The notes under the pieces were generated by a model. The model saw only the letters and a list, made by a program, of their open reading frames with translations. It made no database searches and was not told the DNA's origin. A DNA stretch of 64,000 nucleotides from Distichodus sexfasciatus (taxonomy: Eukaryota > Chordata > Actinopteri > Characiformes > Distichodontidae), in NCBI GenBank assembly GCA_032718565.1, contig JAVGVS010000008.1, positions 5,080,327 through 5,144,326 on the forward strand. The letters are read 5' to 3'. Shown one piece after another: positions 11,170-22,303 of this stretch. Position 1 is the stretch's first letter. Every line of letters begins with the position of its first letter. The position numbers and the translations under genes were made by a program.

Positions 11170-11540
11170 CTATGTTATTATGTTATGTTGTGGCATCATG
11201 TCATGCTTAAGAAGCCTTATATCCTGAGGATAGAAGCTCCTCCTGAGTCTTTGTATTTTGGCCATAATACTCCTGAAGCTTTTGCCTGATTTCAGCAGTG
11301 CAAACAAGCGGTTACTATGGTGAGACAAATCTCTGATGATCCTGGTTGAGCTGGTCTTGGTGCAAATGTTCTGTAGAGACTGTTGTTGTAGTAGTAGATC
11401 TGTTCTGGTAAAAAGAATAAAATATGAGAACTGTAAATATTCCGACAGTGAAAAGGTTTGTTCACTTTGCAAAGTTTGGATGACTGTAGCAGCATCGCTA
11501 TATACACACTCCTGAAGAGGATGGACCACCTAAATAGCAA
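11170..11540 (-). pseudogene. Non-LTR retrotransposon C-terminal fragment
   Basis: The minus-strand frame 11529-11170 contains IIRDLSHHSNRLFALLKSG, then SFRSIMAKIQRLRRSFYPQD and IRLLK. The S-G-(K/R)-(S/R)-(F/Y)-R-S-I and RL(R/K)-SF-P-(Q/A)-(A/D)-IRLL layout is the usual C-terminus of a group of fish LINE proteins. No RT motifs remain upstream, so it is a 5'-truncated relic. The clade cannot be fixed by eye. Confidence 0.5.
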
Positions 11541-12754
11541 TTAGAGTTATTGTTAATATAGGTTTACCCCTGTAGCTTGTAAACACACTGATTAGCCTAT
11601 TAAAACGATAAGTTGTTTACCTCCATAGTGTCAGAGGAAATGTTTATGTTTGACTCTGCCCCTTTCTACATTGATGGCCAGTGACTGTGTGTGTCTGGTC
11701 ATGTTGAGTGTGTTGAGATATGAAACCTGTCTAATTATTTTATTTTAAGCACATTTCTTTATGCAGGAAATGTCATGAATTCAAAAAATCATTTAAATAA
11801 ATCATTGTAATTAGCAAGCTAAGCTAAGCTAAGGAACATAACGAATTTTACTCTCTGAATTATTCTAGATTAAATAATTGATAAATAATGAATCAATTCA
11901 AAAGTAGTCTGTGGCAGTTTTGTGTATTTTCTTCCCCAAAAGTTTTAACAATAAGTGCCACAGCACTGCAATAGTGGTCTGTGAAAGTCATCAGAAAAAC
12001 GAAGAATTCAATTATTTTTCTCCAGTGTTTACGAAAATAAATAATTTAGTGAGGTACAGAAGGGAAAACAACACAGGAAAAATGAGAAGAGGGCATAATA
12101 GCAAGACGCTCAATATGCTACTCGTTTCAATACTGCTTTTTGTTAAGACTTTTCATAACTGAGCTATATTTTGGTCTCACATGAGTAAACTGACAAGCTC
12201 AGCAGATGGGTAACATGCTGCTCCAGTAATGAACAAAAACCAGAATTTAAGTTGACATAGCTGAAGAATGACCTGTAGTACTACGCTGCGTAAAATAAAT
12301 GTGTTACATCAGTGTCACCGTAAACAGCATTACAGCAGCGTGAGGAAGTGCTTATATATAATTAGCTTCAGCACAAGGTAATTATCATGGGTATATCATA
12401 TTAATTTGCCTAAAAACAGATTTAATAGTATTATAACTAGTAATAATAAATGATGGTGACACACACCCTTGGTTGTAATCAAAAAGGTGTTGGATCTGGT
12501 GAGAATGGAGTATAGACCAAAGACTCAAATCAAATCATTTCACACATTGAAGTGGATGAGAATAACAATGAGGTGAGGTTTCACACGTAGAGCCGGGGGT
12601 CCTGCAGATGCTGCGCTTCGGGGGGAACTAGGTGAGAGACATTTTGATTAATGATAGTCTCTGTATTCTTTGTATACGAAACAGCACAGTAACAGTGCCA
12701 TGCTTAACTATACCAGACTGTATCTTAAACATATTCACTAGTGAACTTATTGGG
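11541..12754. other. AT-rich unannotated stretch
   Basis: No gene, TIR or SINE is recognised. A short AGCTAAGCTAAGCTA run is at 11817-11831. All frames are short and AT-driven. Confidence 0.4.
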
Positions 12755-12843
12755 GTGGTTTCCTGAACATGGATTAAGCCTATCCTGGACTAAATTGCAG
12801 ATGCAATGGAGATCCACCACCGAAATTCAAAAATAGTCTAGGC

Positions 12844-14383
12844 CAGTGTTCCCCAATTATCTTTCCCTGAGGGCCAAATTATGTAAAGCAAGTCAGGTTG
12901 AGGGCCAACAAATCCGCCCCCTTAAGAAATATACACAGGGATGCAAACACATGTATGGTCAAAAAGAGAAAGGTAGCCGAGCTCCCACCCAACCCCAGCC
13001 ATTGGCTCATAAACCCAAAATATTTAGGAGCCAAATCCTTTTTTGGGAGCCATAATCTCCATCACATGTCAAATTTGAAACAAATAAACAATAATTTCCT
13101 GTATTGTGTATTTATTTCTTCGGTCTGTCTAATTTGTCTTCTGAACTGTCTTATAGATAACAGAAGAATAAATGACATAAATGTGAAGTTATTAATAAAT
13201 TAATAATTGATATAATATTTATATCAATATTATAAATAAATGATACTATTTATTTATTTATTTATTTATTTTATGTTTTAGCTTTGTGTAGAATAAAAGT
13301 GCTGAAACTGTAGACATAACTACTAGAGGTAGTAAAGAACAGTGTCTGTTTTATTGCAGAGTTTTTATTTTTATTATATAAAATGAGCTGCTTTTGGCCT
13401 TTCTGGATGAGAACTACATTTTTGCGTATAATGGCGTTCCATATGAGAGTCGCAAGCGCTAACGTGTGTTTACATAGCGAGTAATGTAATGAATGCCTTT
13501 TTATGCAATTATTACAAATATATACGGTAAAACCCTGAAACCAATCGTTTATATCTCAAATGTTAATTTCACTTACTGGTCTCCACCTCCTCGGGACTTA
13601 AAACTAATAAGGATGTGGCCACCCAAAACAGTGTCCCAAACACTTCCGTTGTGTTGTGGCTATTTGCAGCGCGTTGTAGAAGATGCATGTGTTATCTGTA
13701 TTTGCAGCGCGTTGTAGAAGATGCATGTGTTTTCTGTATTTGCAGCGCGTTGTAGAAGATGCATGTGTTTTCTATATTTGCAGTGCGTTGTAGAAGATGC
13801 ATGTGTTTTCTGTATTTGCAGCACGTTGTAGAAGATGCATGTGTTTTCTGTATTTGCAGCGCCTTTTAGAAGATGCATGTGTTTTCTGTATTTGCAGCGC
13901 GTTTTAGAAGATGAATGTGTTTTGTGTTTTGCATCGTATAATGACGAAATTGATGAAAGTGATTTCTGAGTTTGTGTCGCGTCAACGAATTTGTAGTGTG
14001 TTTGAGTGTGCACTGTGAACTTGAATAAAACGCTTTGTGATTTTGCAGCGCGTTTTTTAACTTAGAATTGCGTTGGGCTTTCTCTGCCACCGTAAATTAT
14101 TGCAGTTTTTGTGCACGGAATTATTCAGAAATAAGTCCACATACAGAGCAATAAATATATAATGTCCGGTAAGTTCAAAGTCTGTTACCACAGCTGTCAA
14201 GATTTTTACTCACTCTTAATGACTAGCGGAGATGTCAACCCACTGACGTGGAGATTGCTAATCACAGATGGCCATAAGAAGCGCACATGTCTGTTTACAT
14301 TTGTTGCCAATGTGACGTGAGGGGCCAGATATATCGATGCTCGGGCCGGTTCTGGCCTGCGGACCGCCATTTGGGGACCACTG
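12844..14383. mobile_element. Non-autonomous hAT element with perfect 8-bp TSD
   Basis: The left end CAGTGTTCCCCAA and the reverse complement of the right end, CAGTGGTCCCCAA, match at 12 of 13 bases. GTCTAGGC is present on both sides (12836-12843 and 14384-14391). The 8-bp target duplication and the CAGTG... terminus are hallmarks of the hAT superfamily. The 1540-bp interior has no transposase frame and includes the 38-bp minisatellite at 13661-13926. The bracketed GAGGGCCAAATT near the left and GGGCCGGTTCTGG near the right fit a Charlie-like non-autonomous family. Confidence 0.88.
13661..13926 (+). repeat. 38-bp minisatellite, seven units
   Basis: Units start at 13661, 13699, 13737, 13775, 13813, 13851 and 13889, each opening TATTTGCAGC and containing AGAAGATGCATGTGTTTTCT. 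Each unit differs by only a few bases; the last is the most diverged. Because 38 is not a multiple of three, the open minus-strand frames cycle through three readings of one motif and are not genes. Confidence 0.92.
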
Positions 14384-14422
14384 GTCTAGGCTTAGGCTTA
14401 AACATTGTCTGGGAAACTGGCT

Positions 14423-16009
14423 CATTATGTTTAGCATTGTCAGGGTGCATTTAAATGATTTTGTATGTTTAGGCATTGCTAAATGTTTATTCATCATGAA
14501 ATGCAAAGATAAATGAAGAATTTGGAGTGTATATAGTTATTAAAGAAGATTTTCATACACAGTCATAATCATAAACAAGGCACAAATGAAAACAGCACAA
14601 TTACAACATTCATAACAGGGTTGAAGGACCCATTCCCCATCTTTCCGTTTCATTTTTAAGAATGACTATTTATTGGTTATAAACACTGATGTATTTGTCA
14701 TCTGATCATACCAGCCTGATTTATTGCTGAGGCTCTAGTAGGGACTAGAGAGCCACTTTGCTGTCCTGGAGACCTGAGGTGGGGGCCGTGCATAATCTCT
14801 TCTCTCTGGATTTGGCAAGACATCAGAACAGCTCTTTGCTTAGTGTTGAAGAAGCCTCTAGACTGAAGAATAAGTGCAAATCACTGGCTGTTGTAGCCAC
14901 ATGTAAACAGAAAGGAGTTCTCTTGGGGCTGTAAAGTTCTGACCGCCACCATTTTAACACGGAAAGCCTCTTTCGGCTGCTTGTTGATAGAGCGCGAGAG
15001 TGTATGAAAATTGCTCCCCTGCCCACAGAGTCTCCCAAGGTTACAACACGTCTGCAGAATTTTTTTTATTCTTGAACAGTGCCAGAGGTAGCCCTGCTGG
15101 GGCAGAGTTCATTGCAGCCAGACAAACTTTGGAGAAACTACATTTGCAAACAAGAAAGCCATAAATGTTTTCAAAATGGGAAATTCCAGTGGTTTAGAGT
15201 AATGTTTCTTTGTGTATGTCATATTTAACTTAGAAGATTGAACAAAAAAATCTTGCATTTTTCTCTGTGTGGCTGTACTATAAATCTTTTGTTAGTTCTA
15301 TTATTCAGTTAAACAATTAAACCATTGCACTCTGTTTAACACCCAGGGCAAAACTGCAGAGTAGCTGGAGCACTTTCACAGCAGCAGAGTTATTGGAGAA
15401 ATTATGCTACGTCTGATCATAAAGGATTATTAGCAATACTTGTTACAAGGTTTAGATTGAAAAATGCTGAAACTCTTGCTTTAAGATTCTGGTTTGTGCT
15501 GGTTTCAGCTAATTTTCTGCCACGTCTAATTATCACCTCCCAGCATTTTGCAGTAGGAGCTGTTTAAAGGGGCTGGAAGTTTGGGTTCTTGATTGGGAAA
15601 GGAAATTATTTATGCACAGAATTAAAAGTATTCAGGGAGGAAAAAACTTTATACACTTGTTAGTCATTTTATTATTTTTAGCATGTTGTCAGTGTGCGGT
15701 TAGAAACTGAAGCCATCTGCTGTTTATAGTAGACCTCCATGAGCCCTCCATAAGTGTGCCATTTTGACAGTAACATTGATGTCTGGACATTTATGGGCTA
15801 ATTTACTGTCCTCTGCCTAGCAGTGAGTCTGATATTTCTAAAAAAAAAAGTGTCCTGCAATACTGCAGTGTAACACACTCGCACCTACATATCACTGTCC
15901 CTATCATGCTGTGTTGTTCCACAACTTAATAACAGCAGCTTTACTGGGATTCTGTGGTCAGATTTTACACTTACAGCAGTTACCAGGCATATCCAGAGTA
16001 ACCCTCCCT
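14423..16009. other. Unannotated, repeat-poor stretch
   Basis: There are no SINEs, TIRs or coding frames. 15400-15640 is single-copy looking, with TAATTATCACC, AGCTAATTTTC and GGAAATTATTTATGC words that suit homeodomain binding. It is a candidate conserved element, unproven without alignment. Confidence 0.35.
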
Positions 16010-16015
16010 TGTTAT

Positions 16016-16160
16016 AATTTACGGGACACTCTCATAGGAGAATTTTGAGATTAAGGATCTTGCTCTTGGCTCCCAGTGGTGGCAGTTTTGTCAGTAGAAT
16101 AGTGCTGGATTTGAATGTATAACCTCTTGGTTCATTGGTGAGTATCCTTGATACCCCACA
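16016..16160 (-). repeat. tRNA-derived SINE, family C (degenerate)
   Basis: Family C is a tRNA-headed SINE whose body includes AAGCGTCTGATAAATGACGT-type words. This minus-strand copy retains AAGGATCTTGCTCTTGG, GGCAGTTTTGTCAG, a B-box relic (GATTTGAATGTATAACC) and CTCTTGGTTCATTGGTGAG. It is compared with the copies at 29226-29405 and 36134-36288. Confidence 0.55.
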
Positions 16161-16519
16161 CATCACTTACATTAATCGTAAGATCACAACTAAAAGGTAA
16201 CATTTCCAGAACGACTAACTTATTAGAAGGACGCTGTGACTGAGTAATTATTTTATTGTTCTTATTGAATAATCTTGACGTACAATCTGAGAACATTTTG
16301 AAATAAACTTGTAAAAGCAAACTTGAGAGATGTTCTGAGAACACAAAATTGCTGATGTCTAATACCAGAACTGTAATTGTAGGTTTTCTCCACTTTATTG
16401 ATACTGCAATTTTGCACATATCATTGAATATCTTACGTAACTAAAGTAGCACATTTTCTTTTGCTGCCTTTAGTTTAGAGTTTATATCTTAAATTCTGTT
16501 TATATATGCATATGTTCCT

Positions 16520-16622
16520 TCTTTGTTCTTGGTACTCTGTGAAAACTGGAGCCATACCGTCTCGTCTCTCTGTAAGCATGTATATAGCTGTGATGACAAT
16601 AAATTTGACTTTGACTTCGTAT
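16520..16622 (+). repeat. Possible LINE 3'-tail fragment
   Basis: The string CCGTCTCGTCTCTCTG followed by GACAATAAATTTGACTTTGA, ending in a short GACTTT repeat, resembles the 3' UTR and tail of fish LINEs that end in an AATAAA-plus-short-repeat. No coding part is present. Confidence 0.4.
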
Positions 16623-16894
16623 AAAACCAAACTTGGGAAACATAAATAATAACACAAAGTTCCAAATATTTTTAAAACTTGAGAAATGTTATAAGTACAA
16701 TTGTTTACATATCTTGAATATTTCCGGATATTTTATACCCTGTAGAAACATTGCAAAAACATTGTAGTAACATTGTGGTTGAAATTTTATCCAAAAACAA
16801 ATCTCAGACTCCTAGAAAACTTGATAGTTTATTTTTTAGCTTTACGAACCAACATTTATACCATTTAAAAAAATATTGTCCAAATGAAAAATTG

Positions 16895-17325
16895 TAGAGA
16901 TGCACGATTTGATTCAGATTCTTGGGCTCACAATTTGATTTGATTCACAATTTATAAGTGATTTACGATTCATAAACAATTCACAATTCAATAGACAGAG
17001 GAATTTGTTTCCAGATTACTGTGTTGAGTTACATCAGAGTTACTGCTTTTCCCATTTGACTGTGGCAGATCAACAAAAAAATCACACTGAATCAAATGCA
17101 GTTTACAAAATATAGTGCATATGTACGCGTACTGACACGAAGACGGGTCTGTCTGCACAGATTTTGACATTCATCTAAAGGATTGGCGAGCTGAACTCGT
17201 GACAGGGAAAAAGTAAAACATTACGTTAGTTGAAAAATATATATTTTTTGGAATGTATGAGTCGATTTTAAATCGACAGAGAAAGAATCATGATTCACTT
17301 TGATTTGATTTTTTGCACACCCCTA
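16895..17325. mobile_element. Decayed hAT-like MITE
   Basis: The left end TAGAGATGCACGATTTGATT and the inverse of the right end TAGGGGTGTGCAAAAAATCA are alike, and the interior repeats GATTTGATTC/ATTCACAATT words. The flanking 8-mers AAAAATTG and TAAAAATG agree at 6 of 8 positions, consistent with an old hAT target duplication. There is no transposase. Confidence 0.55.
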
Positions 17326-18914
17326 TAAAAATGTTAGCTGGGCTAGTGGGCATCTGGCAGATTCCGAAAAGATGGGTTAGAATCTCTTACTGTCCCCCTA
17401 AAATTGTTCAATTTACAACGACAAGGCACATTTTCCTAATTATGTGGCCAGTTACAGGGTGTCCAGTGCGTGTCAATGCATTCTGGGATGCTGCTGCCCC
17501 ATTTGATTGATTGTTTATCTCATTTTTACAGAGCCTCTGCAATCGCATTAAAGGTCTCTCTAATCCCAATCCCCCCGTATGGAAAGTTGTCATCTTTTTT
17601 TATCAAAAGTGAAATTTTTTTGTTCGTGTTATATTTTCATCATAACACAGGGACAAGCTTTGCCCCGGGGTGTGATGACAGATTGCAGTGCATGAGAGGG
17701 GATATGAGAATCGGCACCGTCTGACATTTAATCATATTTCTTCGGCGCGCCACTAAGGGAGTCGAAGCTGCAATCTTGCAGCTATTGATGGAGCACATTT
17801 CACTGCTGTACCGCTGCCACATTCTCTCTCTCTGTCTCTCTCTCTCATTCTCTCTTTTTAAACTGCTTCATCCGGAACATCCCCAATACTGATTGTTGAC
17901 CAGAATGATGCTATTGTGGCTAACAAAGAATGGAAGCTAATAGAAAAAATGGCAAAATTAACACAACATTAGCTGTCATTCATTGTTAGCCACATTAACA
18001 TTCATGACTAGAATTCCTCTGGACTAGAATCCATGTTTAAAGGGGTTTGTAGCACAAAGCTGGATTTAGGTTAGCAAGCTAACTCTGTGCTAACTGCACA
18101 CCCAGCATAAGGTTGTAGCTTAGAGTTGAGCTAAACAAATTTACACCAGATTATGATCAGCGTATCATAAATTTAACTTTCTGAATCACAAAACCACCAT
18201 CAGTTAGATCCGTCAGGCGAGAAGTATGTACATTTTCCTCTGTTACAACCTTAAAAAGAAAGTTTTATTTAAAGTCTGTAAAGATTTCAGCAAGTGCTCA
18301 GTTATCTGGTCTCACAATTTGATCCAGTTTTCAAAGGGCAGCGATTCAATTACAAAACGACTTTCGATGCCTCACCGTGCACCTCGTCCTTTTTTAAAAT
18401 TAATACAGGATCACAAGGGCTCAGATTTGAGCTGTTTTGGCCCTGCAGGTCTTCCACACAGTGTGTTTTTTGACATGCCTGTTTTTGCCTGAATTTTCAT
18501 AAAAGCTGAAATGCTGCCCAAGTACGTGCTTTTAGGATATGCGGTGTATTTTTAACAGATCCTGACTGCAGGATATGTTGCTCACCATCCGCCATGTTCA
18601 CATTCACACCAGGCAAAGGTGAAAAATGCAGCAGGAAAGGGAGCGGGAGTGAGGTGTAGAGAGTAGTTACTTAGCTGACTTATTTTAGGAATAAAACCAG
18701 ACGGCAAGCGTGTGTGATATTTAATTACAGCTTTTGAAAAAAAAAAAAATTTCTTCTCCAAAAAAGCTCTGAGATTTTGGGTTTAAGGAATCTTTGTATC
18801 ATTTGGTCCTTTGTTTTCAAATGAACACCAAAAATTTCAACCCTCCCCTTTTTCTCCAAAACCAGAACGAAAGTCATTTTGTGATTTTGCATTTCTGAGC
18901 TTGTGGGAACAACT
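17326..18914. other. Unannotated stretch
   Basis: No coding or mobile-element signal is convincing. A short CT tract is at 17824-17855. The 88-aa frame at 18226-18492 has no domain. Confidence 0.35.
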
Positions 18915-19142
18915 TTGGCAGTTGTTGGCCAAATGGTAGGGTGTTCGCCATGTGATCAGTAGGTCGCAGGTTTGACTCCAGGACCGTTAATTAGCAAGGT
19001 ACTGTGCCCAAGCATTGCTCTCCGGCCGCTGCCCTTGTTTGCTGCCCACTGCTCCTTCATGGATGGGTCAAATGCAGAGGTCACATTTTGTTTGTGGACT
19101 GTGTGCTGTGGTGTGTTCACAATGACAAATAATCACTCACTA
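18915..19142 (+). repeat. tRNA-derived SINE, family A
   Basis: The plus-strand copy starts GGCAGTTGTTGGCCAAATGG, has the B-box-like GGTCGCAGGTTTGACTCC, and ends CAATGACAAATAATCACTCA. The body word CTGCCCACTGCTCCTTCATG is intact. Confidence 0.85.
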
Positions 19143-19445
19143 ACAGACTGAGGTGATTGAATGAAAATTGAATGAAGGAATGATACACAGTTTTGAAGGT
19201 AACCGAGTTGGAAAACTCCACTGTCGTCGTCTCCCCAGCGGGCAGGTTAGATCTGTGTGTGTCCTTTGCCCTCATGACTAGAAGAACACAGCAGACAGAC
19301 AAAGACCTCCCACATCCTCCATCTCTCCCTCCATCCATCTGTTATATCTCTGTTCATCTCTCTATCACTGTCTGTGGCTTTCTGCTATTTTGTATCACTT
19401 CTGATAAAGATCTTTAATTAATCAATGTTGAGCTTGCCATCGACC

Positions 19446-19497
<52 letters not shown>

Positions 19498-19830
19498 AGT
19501 CTCTCTCGTTATTGCTCTCCCCTCACTCTATCATTCCAACCGAAACCCTCCGTCACCGTCACAGCTTATCAAGGGCCACACACATAAAGCTGACATACAC
19601 ACACACCTCTCATGATGTAGTGACAGCCTCCTTAGCCTCTGACAACTCTCTTCTCTTCTCTTTCCCCATCCCACCCTCTCCATCTCTCTCTTCTCTCTGT
19701 CCCTCCTCCTTTTCTCGCCCCATCCCACACTCTCCATATCTCTCTGCATCTCTCTCTCTTGTCTCTCTGAGGTTAAGTTTAGGGTTAGCTGAATGTGTAG
19801 CTATTCTCTTGATCTCTCTGTCTCTTTCCA
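19446..19830. repeat. (CT)n microsatellite and pyrimidine-rich domain
   Basis: Pure (TC)n spans about 19453-19494 and is followed by 300 bp of CTCTCTTC-like sequence. The serine- and arginine-rich frames on both strands come from this bias. Confidence 0.9.
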
Positions 19831-20027
19831 TCTTTTTTTCCTCCTGTTTGAGGTGTGGTTGTCGACAGTTGTGTGCATCACTCGTGTGTGTGTGTGATTT
19901 AATGATGAATGTCTGCTCTGTTGGGCTCAGTGCCTCAACCGCAGCTCTCACACATCTTAAAGGCTCTTACACTGCCTGTGCAGGCTAAATGAGACGAGCC
20001 CGGTACGCTGTCACCCTCTGGAGAGAG

Positions 20028-20340
20028 CGCTGTGTGTGTGTGTGTGTGAGAGAGAAATGGAGAGCAGTAGAGTTGGTGGCACGACGAGAGCGAGAGCAGC
20101 AAACAGGGTGCATGGCTGAGTGTTTGCTCGGCGGAATGTGACAGGCCCGTTCCCGTCACACGCTCGCTCCTGGAAAGTGAACGAGTGTGACTTTCACTTG
20201 GCAGAACGGCTCTCTCCCTCTCTCCCTCCCTCTCTCACTCTCTCTCTCTTTCAGAGAACACATTGCTCACAGAGAGAGAGGGAGATGCAGAGAGACGGAG
20301 AGATGCAGGTTTGAGTGAAATGCCATGCTGTTTAAACAAA
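20028..20340. repeat. TG/GA and CT simple-sequence cluster
   Basis: (TG)n at 20031-20048 leads into a GA stretch. (CT)n-like sequence lies at 20213-20250 and GA-rich sequence at 20271-20305. There is no coding support. Confidence 0.8.
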
Positions 20341-20559
20341 ACACTGACACTTTCTTTAGGCCCTGTGTGACGGCGAGCCTGCTGTTGCTCAAAGTTGTGT
20401 AACTGTGTGCTGAGCTGTTGCTCTTTGCTTGTTTGTTGGTGTGTGTGTGCTGTTTGTTCGTTTCACAGTGAGTCCAGTGTGTTCCTGGCCATGTGACCGC
20501 ATGTCATAGCAATGACAAGTGCTGATTTGAATGAGAATTGGAGAGATCTGGGACAGAGA

Positions 20560-20823
20560 CGGGGACTCAGGCACACACACCATAACCATTCCCACACACA
20601 CACACACCCACACACACACAGAAGACACTGACACACTAGGCTACACAGTGTAATTATGATTAATGGCTTAACATTTCAGTAGGAATGAAGTTAGTCAATA
20701 CACAGATTCCAACTACAAGATCACACGTGCACACTCAAGTGGGGATTTGTAAGGCCGGGCGCAGCAGGTTTAGACACAAGAGAATAGTGTAACAATTAAG
20801 GAGGAGCGAGTGAATGTGAAAGC

Positions 20824-20875
<52 letters not shown>

Positions 20876-20972
20876 TGTAGCACGGGAGAAAGAGAAGTGC
20901 TTGTGCTTTCTTTCATTTGAACTACCAATTTGCATGCAGAACACCAAGTTGGTGGCAGGAGAACGGGGGGAT

Positions 20973-21003
<31 letters not shown>

Positions 21004-21303
21004 GATGAGAACAAGAAAATGTGCAGTGACAGGGAGAACAATAAAAGAGAGAGGCAGAGAGAAAGAAAGAAGGAAAGAGAGAGAGAATTAAATTAGCAGT
21101 AAGGTGGAAAGTGGAAGTAGGATGAAGAGTCAGAGTAGAGAGAGGGGGAGGGGAGTGAAAGAGAGAGAAAGTGAGTGAGTGAAAGACTGAAGGAGTGGAG
21201 AAGTCAAACTGCACTTTTAATCTTCACCGCTCTTTGGCACACCGTAAATCAGGCCTACTGCAAAGCACTGGAGCACTACCAGCTACACACACACACACAC
21301 ACA
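20560..21303. repeat. (CA)n and long GA-rich domain
   Basis: CA repeats lie at 20570-20622 and 21286-21303. GA-rich sequence spans 20815-21185, with pure (GA)n at about 20828-20858 and 20977-20992. The minus-strand FSLSLSLS-type frame is an artefact. Confidence 0.85.
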
Positions 21304-21382
21304 CTGTCACACGCACACACAGGCGGTGCATATACAAACAAATATGCCAGCAAATTCTTTCAGCCTTGCCAAGTCGTGGAAA

Positions 21383-21786
21383 TTAAAGGAACACTCCACC
21401 CGAAAACTCAAATGTGGCTTTGCAATGAATGGAGCCCAGTGGAGCTGCAGGCAAAGAGTTTGAAATAAAGCAGTGAAAAGACGCTACAGCTGAGAGTGGG
21501 ACTGATATGGGTTTATTAAGACCAGGGGTGAGCAAGTTTGGTCGAGGAGGCCCAGAATCCAGCAGGTTTTCCATCATACTAGATTTCAGAACTTTCACAC
21601 CCGCTCTCAGGTAGATAACACCACAAAGGGCTCACCAGGTGGGATGGAAAACCTGCAGGACACCGGCCCTTCAGGAGTGGAATTGCCCACCCCTGATTAA
21701 GACTGATACTGATCTCCATTTCAAGATATTATTTCATATAATATGCTATTAACAGTATTGGGGACTAGCCAAATATTAACGACATG
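21383..21786 (+). repeat. Dispersed repeat R1 (GGAACACTCCACCC), split by a MITE
   Basis: GTCGTGGAAATTAAAGGAAC then ACTCCACCCGAAAA is matched at 25064-25095 (GCTGTGGAAACTAAAGGAAT, ACTCCACCCAAAAA), and both are followed by a TTTATTAA word. The 173-bp MITE at 21523-21695 lies inside this copy. The family is not recognised beyond being common in fish sequence. Confidence 0.5.
21523..21695. mobile_element. hAT-type MITE with perfect 8-bp TSD
   Basis: The element starts CAGGGGTGAGCAA and ends TTGCCCACCCCTG, an inverted pair. The interior is also partly palindromic (GCAGGTTTTCCATC versus GGATGGAAAACCTGC). ATTAAGAC flanks both sides at 21515-21522 and 21696-21703. The end sequence and the 8-bp duplication indicate the hAT group. 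Total length is 173 bp with no coding capacity. Confidence 0.88.
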
Positions 21787-22303
21787 CATTCATTCAATAT
21801 ATGAACTGCTTAATCCCTACCTGAGCCGATCCTGGTACTGCGGACACAAGGCGTGGCCAATCCCTGGGTGGGCACCAACACACTGCAGGGCACACACACT
21901 CACATAAACACACTCACATTTACACCTATGGGGGCAATTTGGATTAACCAATCAACCTTCAGGATATGCTTTTTTGGATTGTGCTTTGGATTGAGTGATT
22001 ATTTGTCATTGAACACAGCACTGCACACAGTGCACCACACCGAAATGTGACCTCTGCATTTGACCTATCCGTGAAGGAGCAGCGATCAGCTGATGGGCAG
22101 CACTCGAGGCGCAGTGCCCGGGGACGGTACCTCGCTCATGAGTACCTCAGTGGAGTACCTCTGGATTTGAACCAGTGACCTTAGGGGCCAACAACCCTAA
22201 CCGTTACTCTTCCAACTACCCCAACCAGAGCAAACTGGGGAACAAACCCAGCACCTTCTTGCTGTGAGGCGACAGTGCTAACAACCGCACCACCGTGCTG
22301 CTC
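21787..22303 (-). repeat. V-SINE carrying a nested family A SINE
   Basis: The tail (CATTCATTCA) begins at 21787 and core words run to about 21980. The V-SINE resumes at about 22223 with AACCAGAGCAAACTGGGG and ends in the head at 22303 (ACCACCGTGCTGCTC). The interruption is exactly the family A copy at 21981-22222. Confidence 0.8.
21981..22222 (-). repeat. tRNA-derived SINE, family A, nested in V-SINE
   Basis: The minus-strand copy runs from tail GAGTGATTATTTGTCATTGA to head CCGTTACTCTTCCAACTACC. It contains CTCATGAGTACCTCAGTGG and a B-box relic GATTTGAACCAG. The target duplication is not clear. Confidence 0.8.

Larger units (their letters stand above)
12755..14422. mobile_element. Palindromic MITE split by a hAT element
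   Basis: The left arm (12755-12797, GGTTTCCTGAACATGGATTA then AGCCTATCCTGGAC) is the imperfect inverse of the right arm (14392-14421, CTTAGGCTTAAACATTG then GGGAAACTGGC). With the hAT (12844-14383) and one copy of its 8-bp target duplication removed, the host collapses to roughly 120 bp with inverted ends. This is typical of a small DNA-transposon derivative that I have seen in fish genomes but cannot name. Confidence 0.65.

Noticed and set aside
11170..11540. Host gene exon on the minus strand
   Set aside because: The RL(R/K)-SF-P...IRLL ending matches retrotransposon C-termini and the frame lacks splice sites.
13661..13926. CRISPR-like array
   Set aside because: Units are contiguous 38-bp repeats without unique spacers, in an animal genome.
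13660..14013. 117-aa minus-strand frame with KYRKHMHLL repeats
   Set aside because: It is produced by the 38-bp minisatellite cycling through three frames inside a hAT element.
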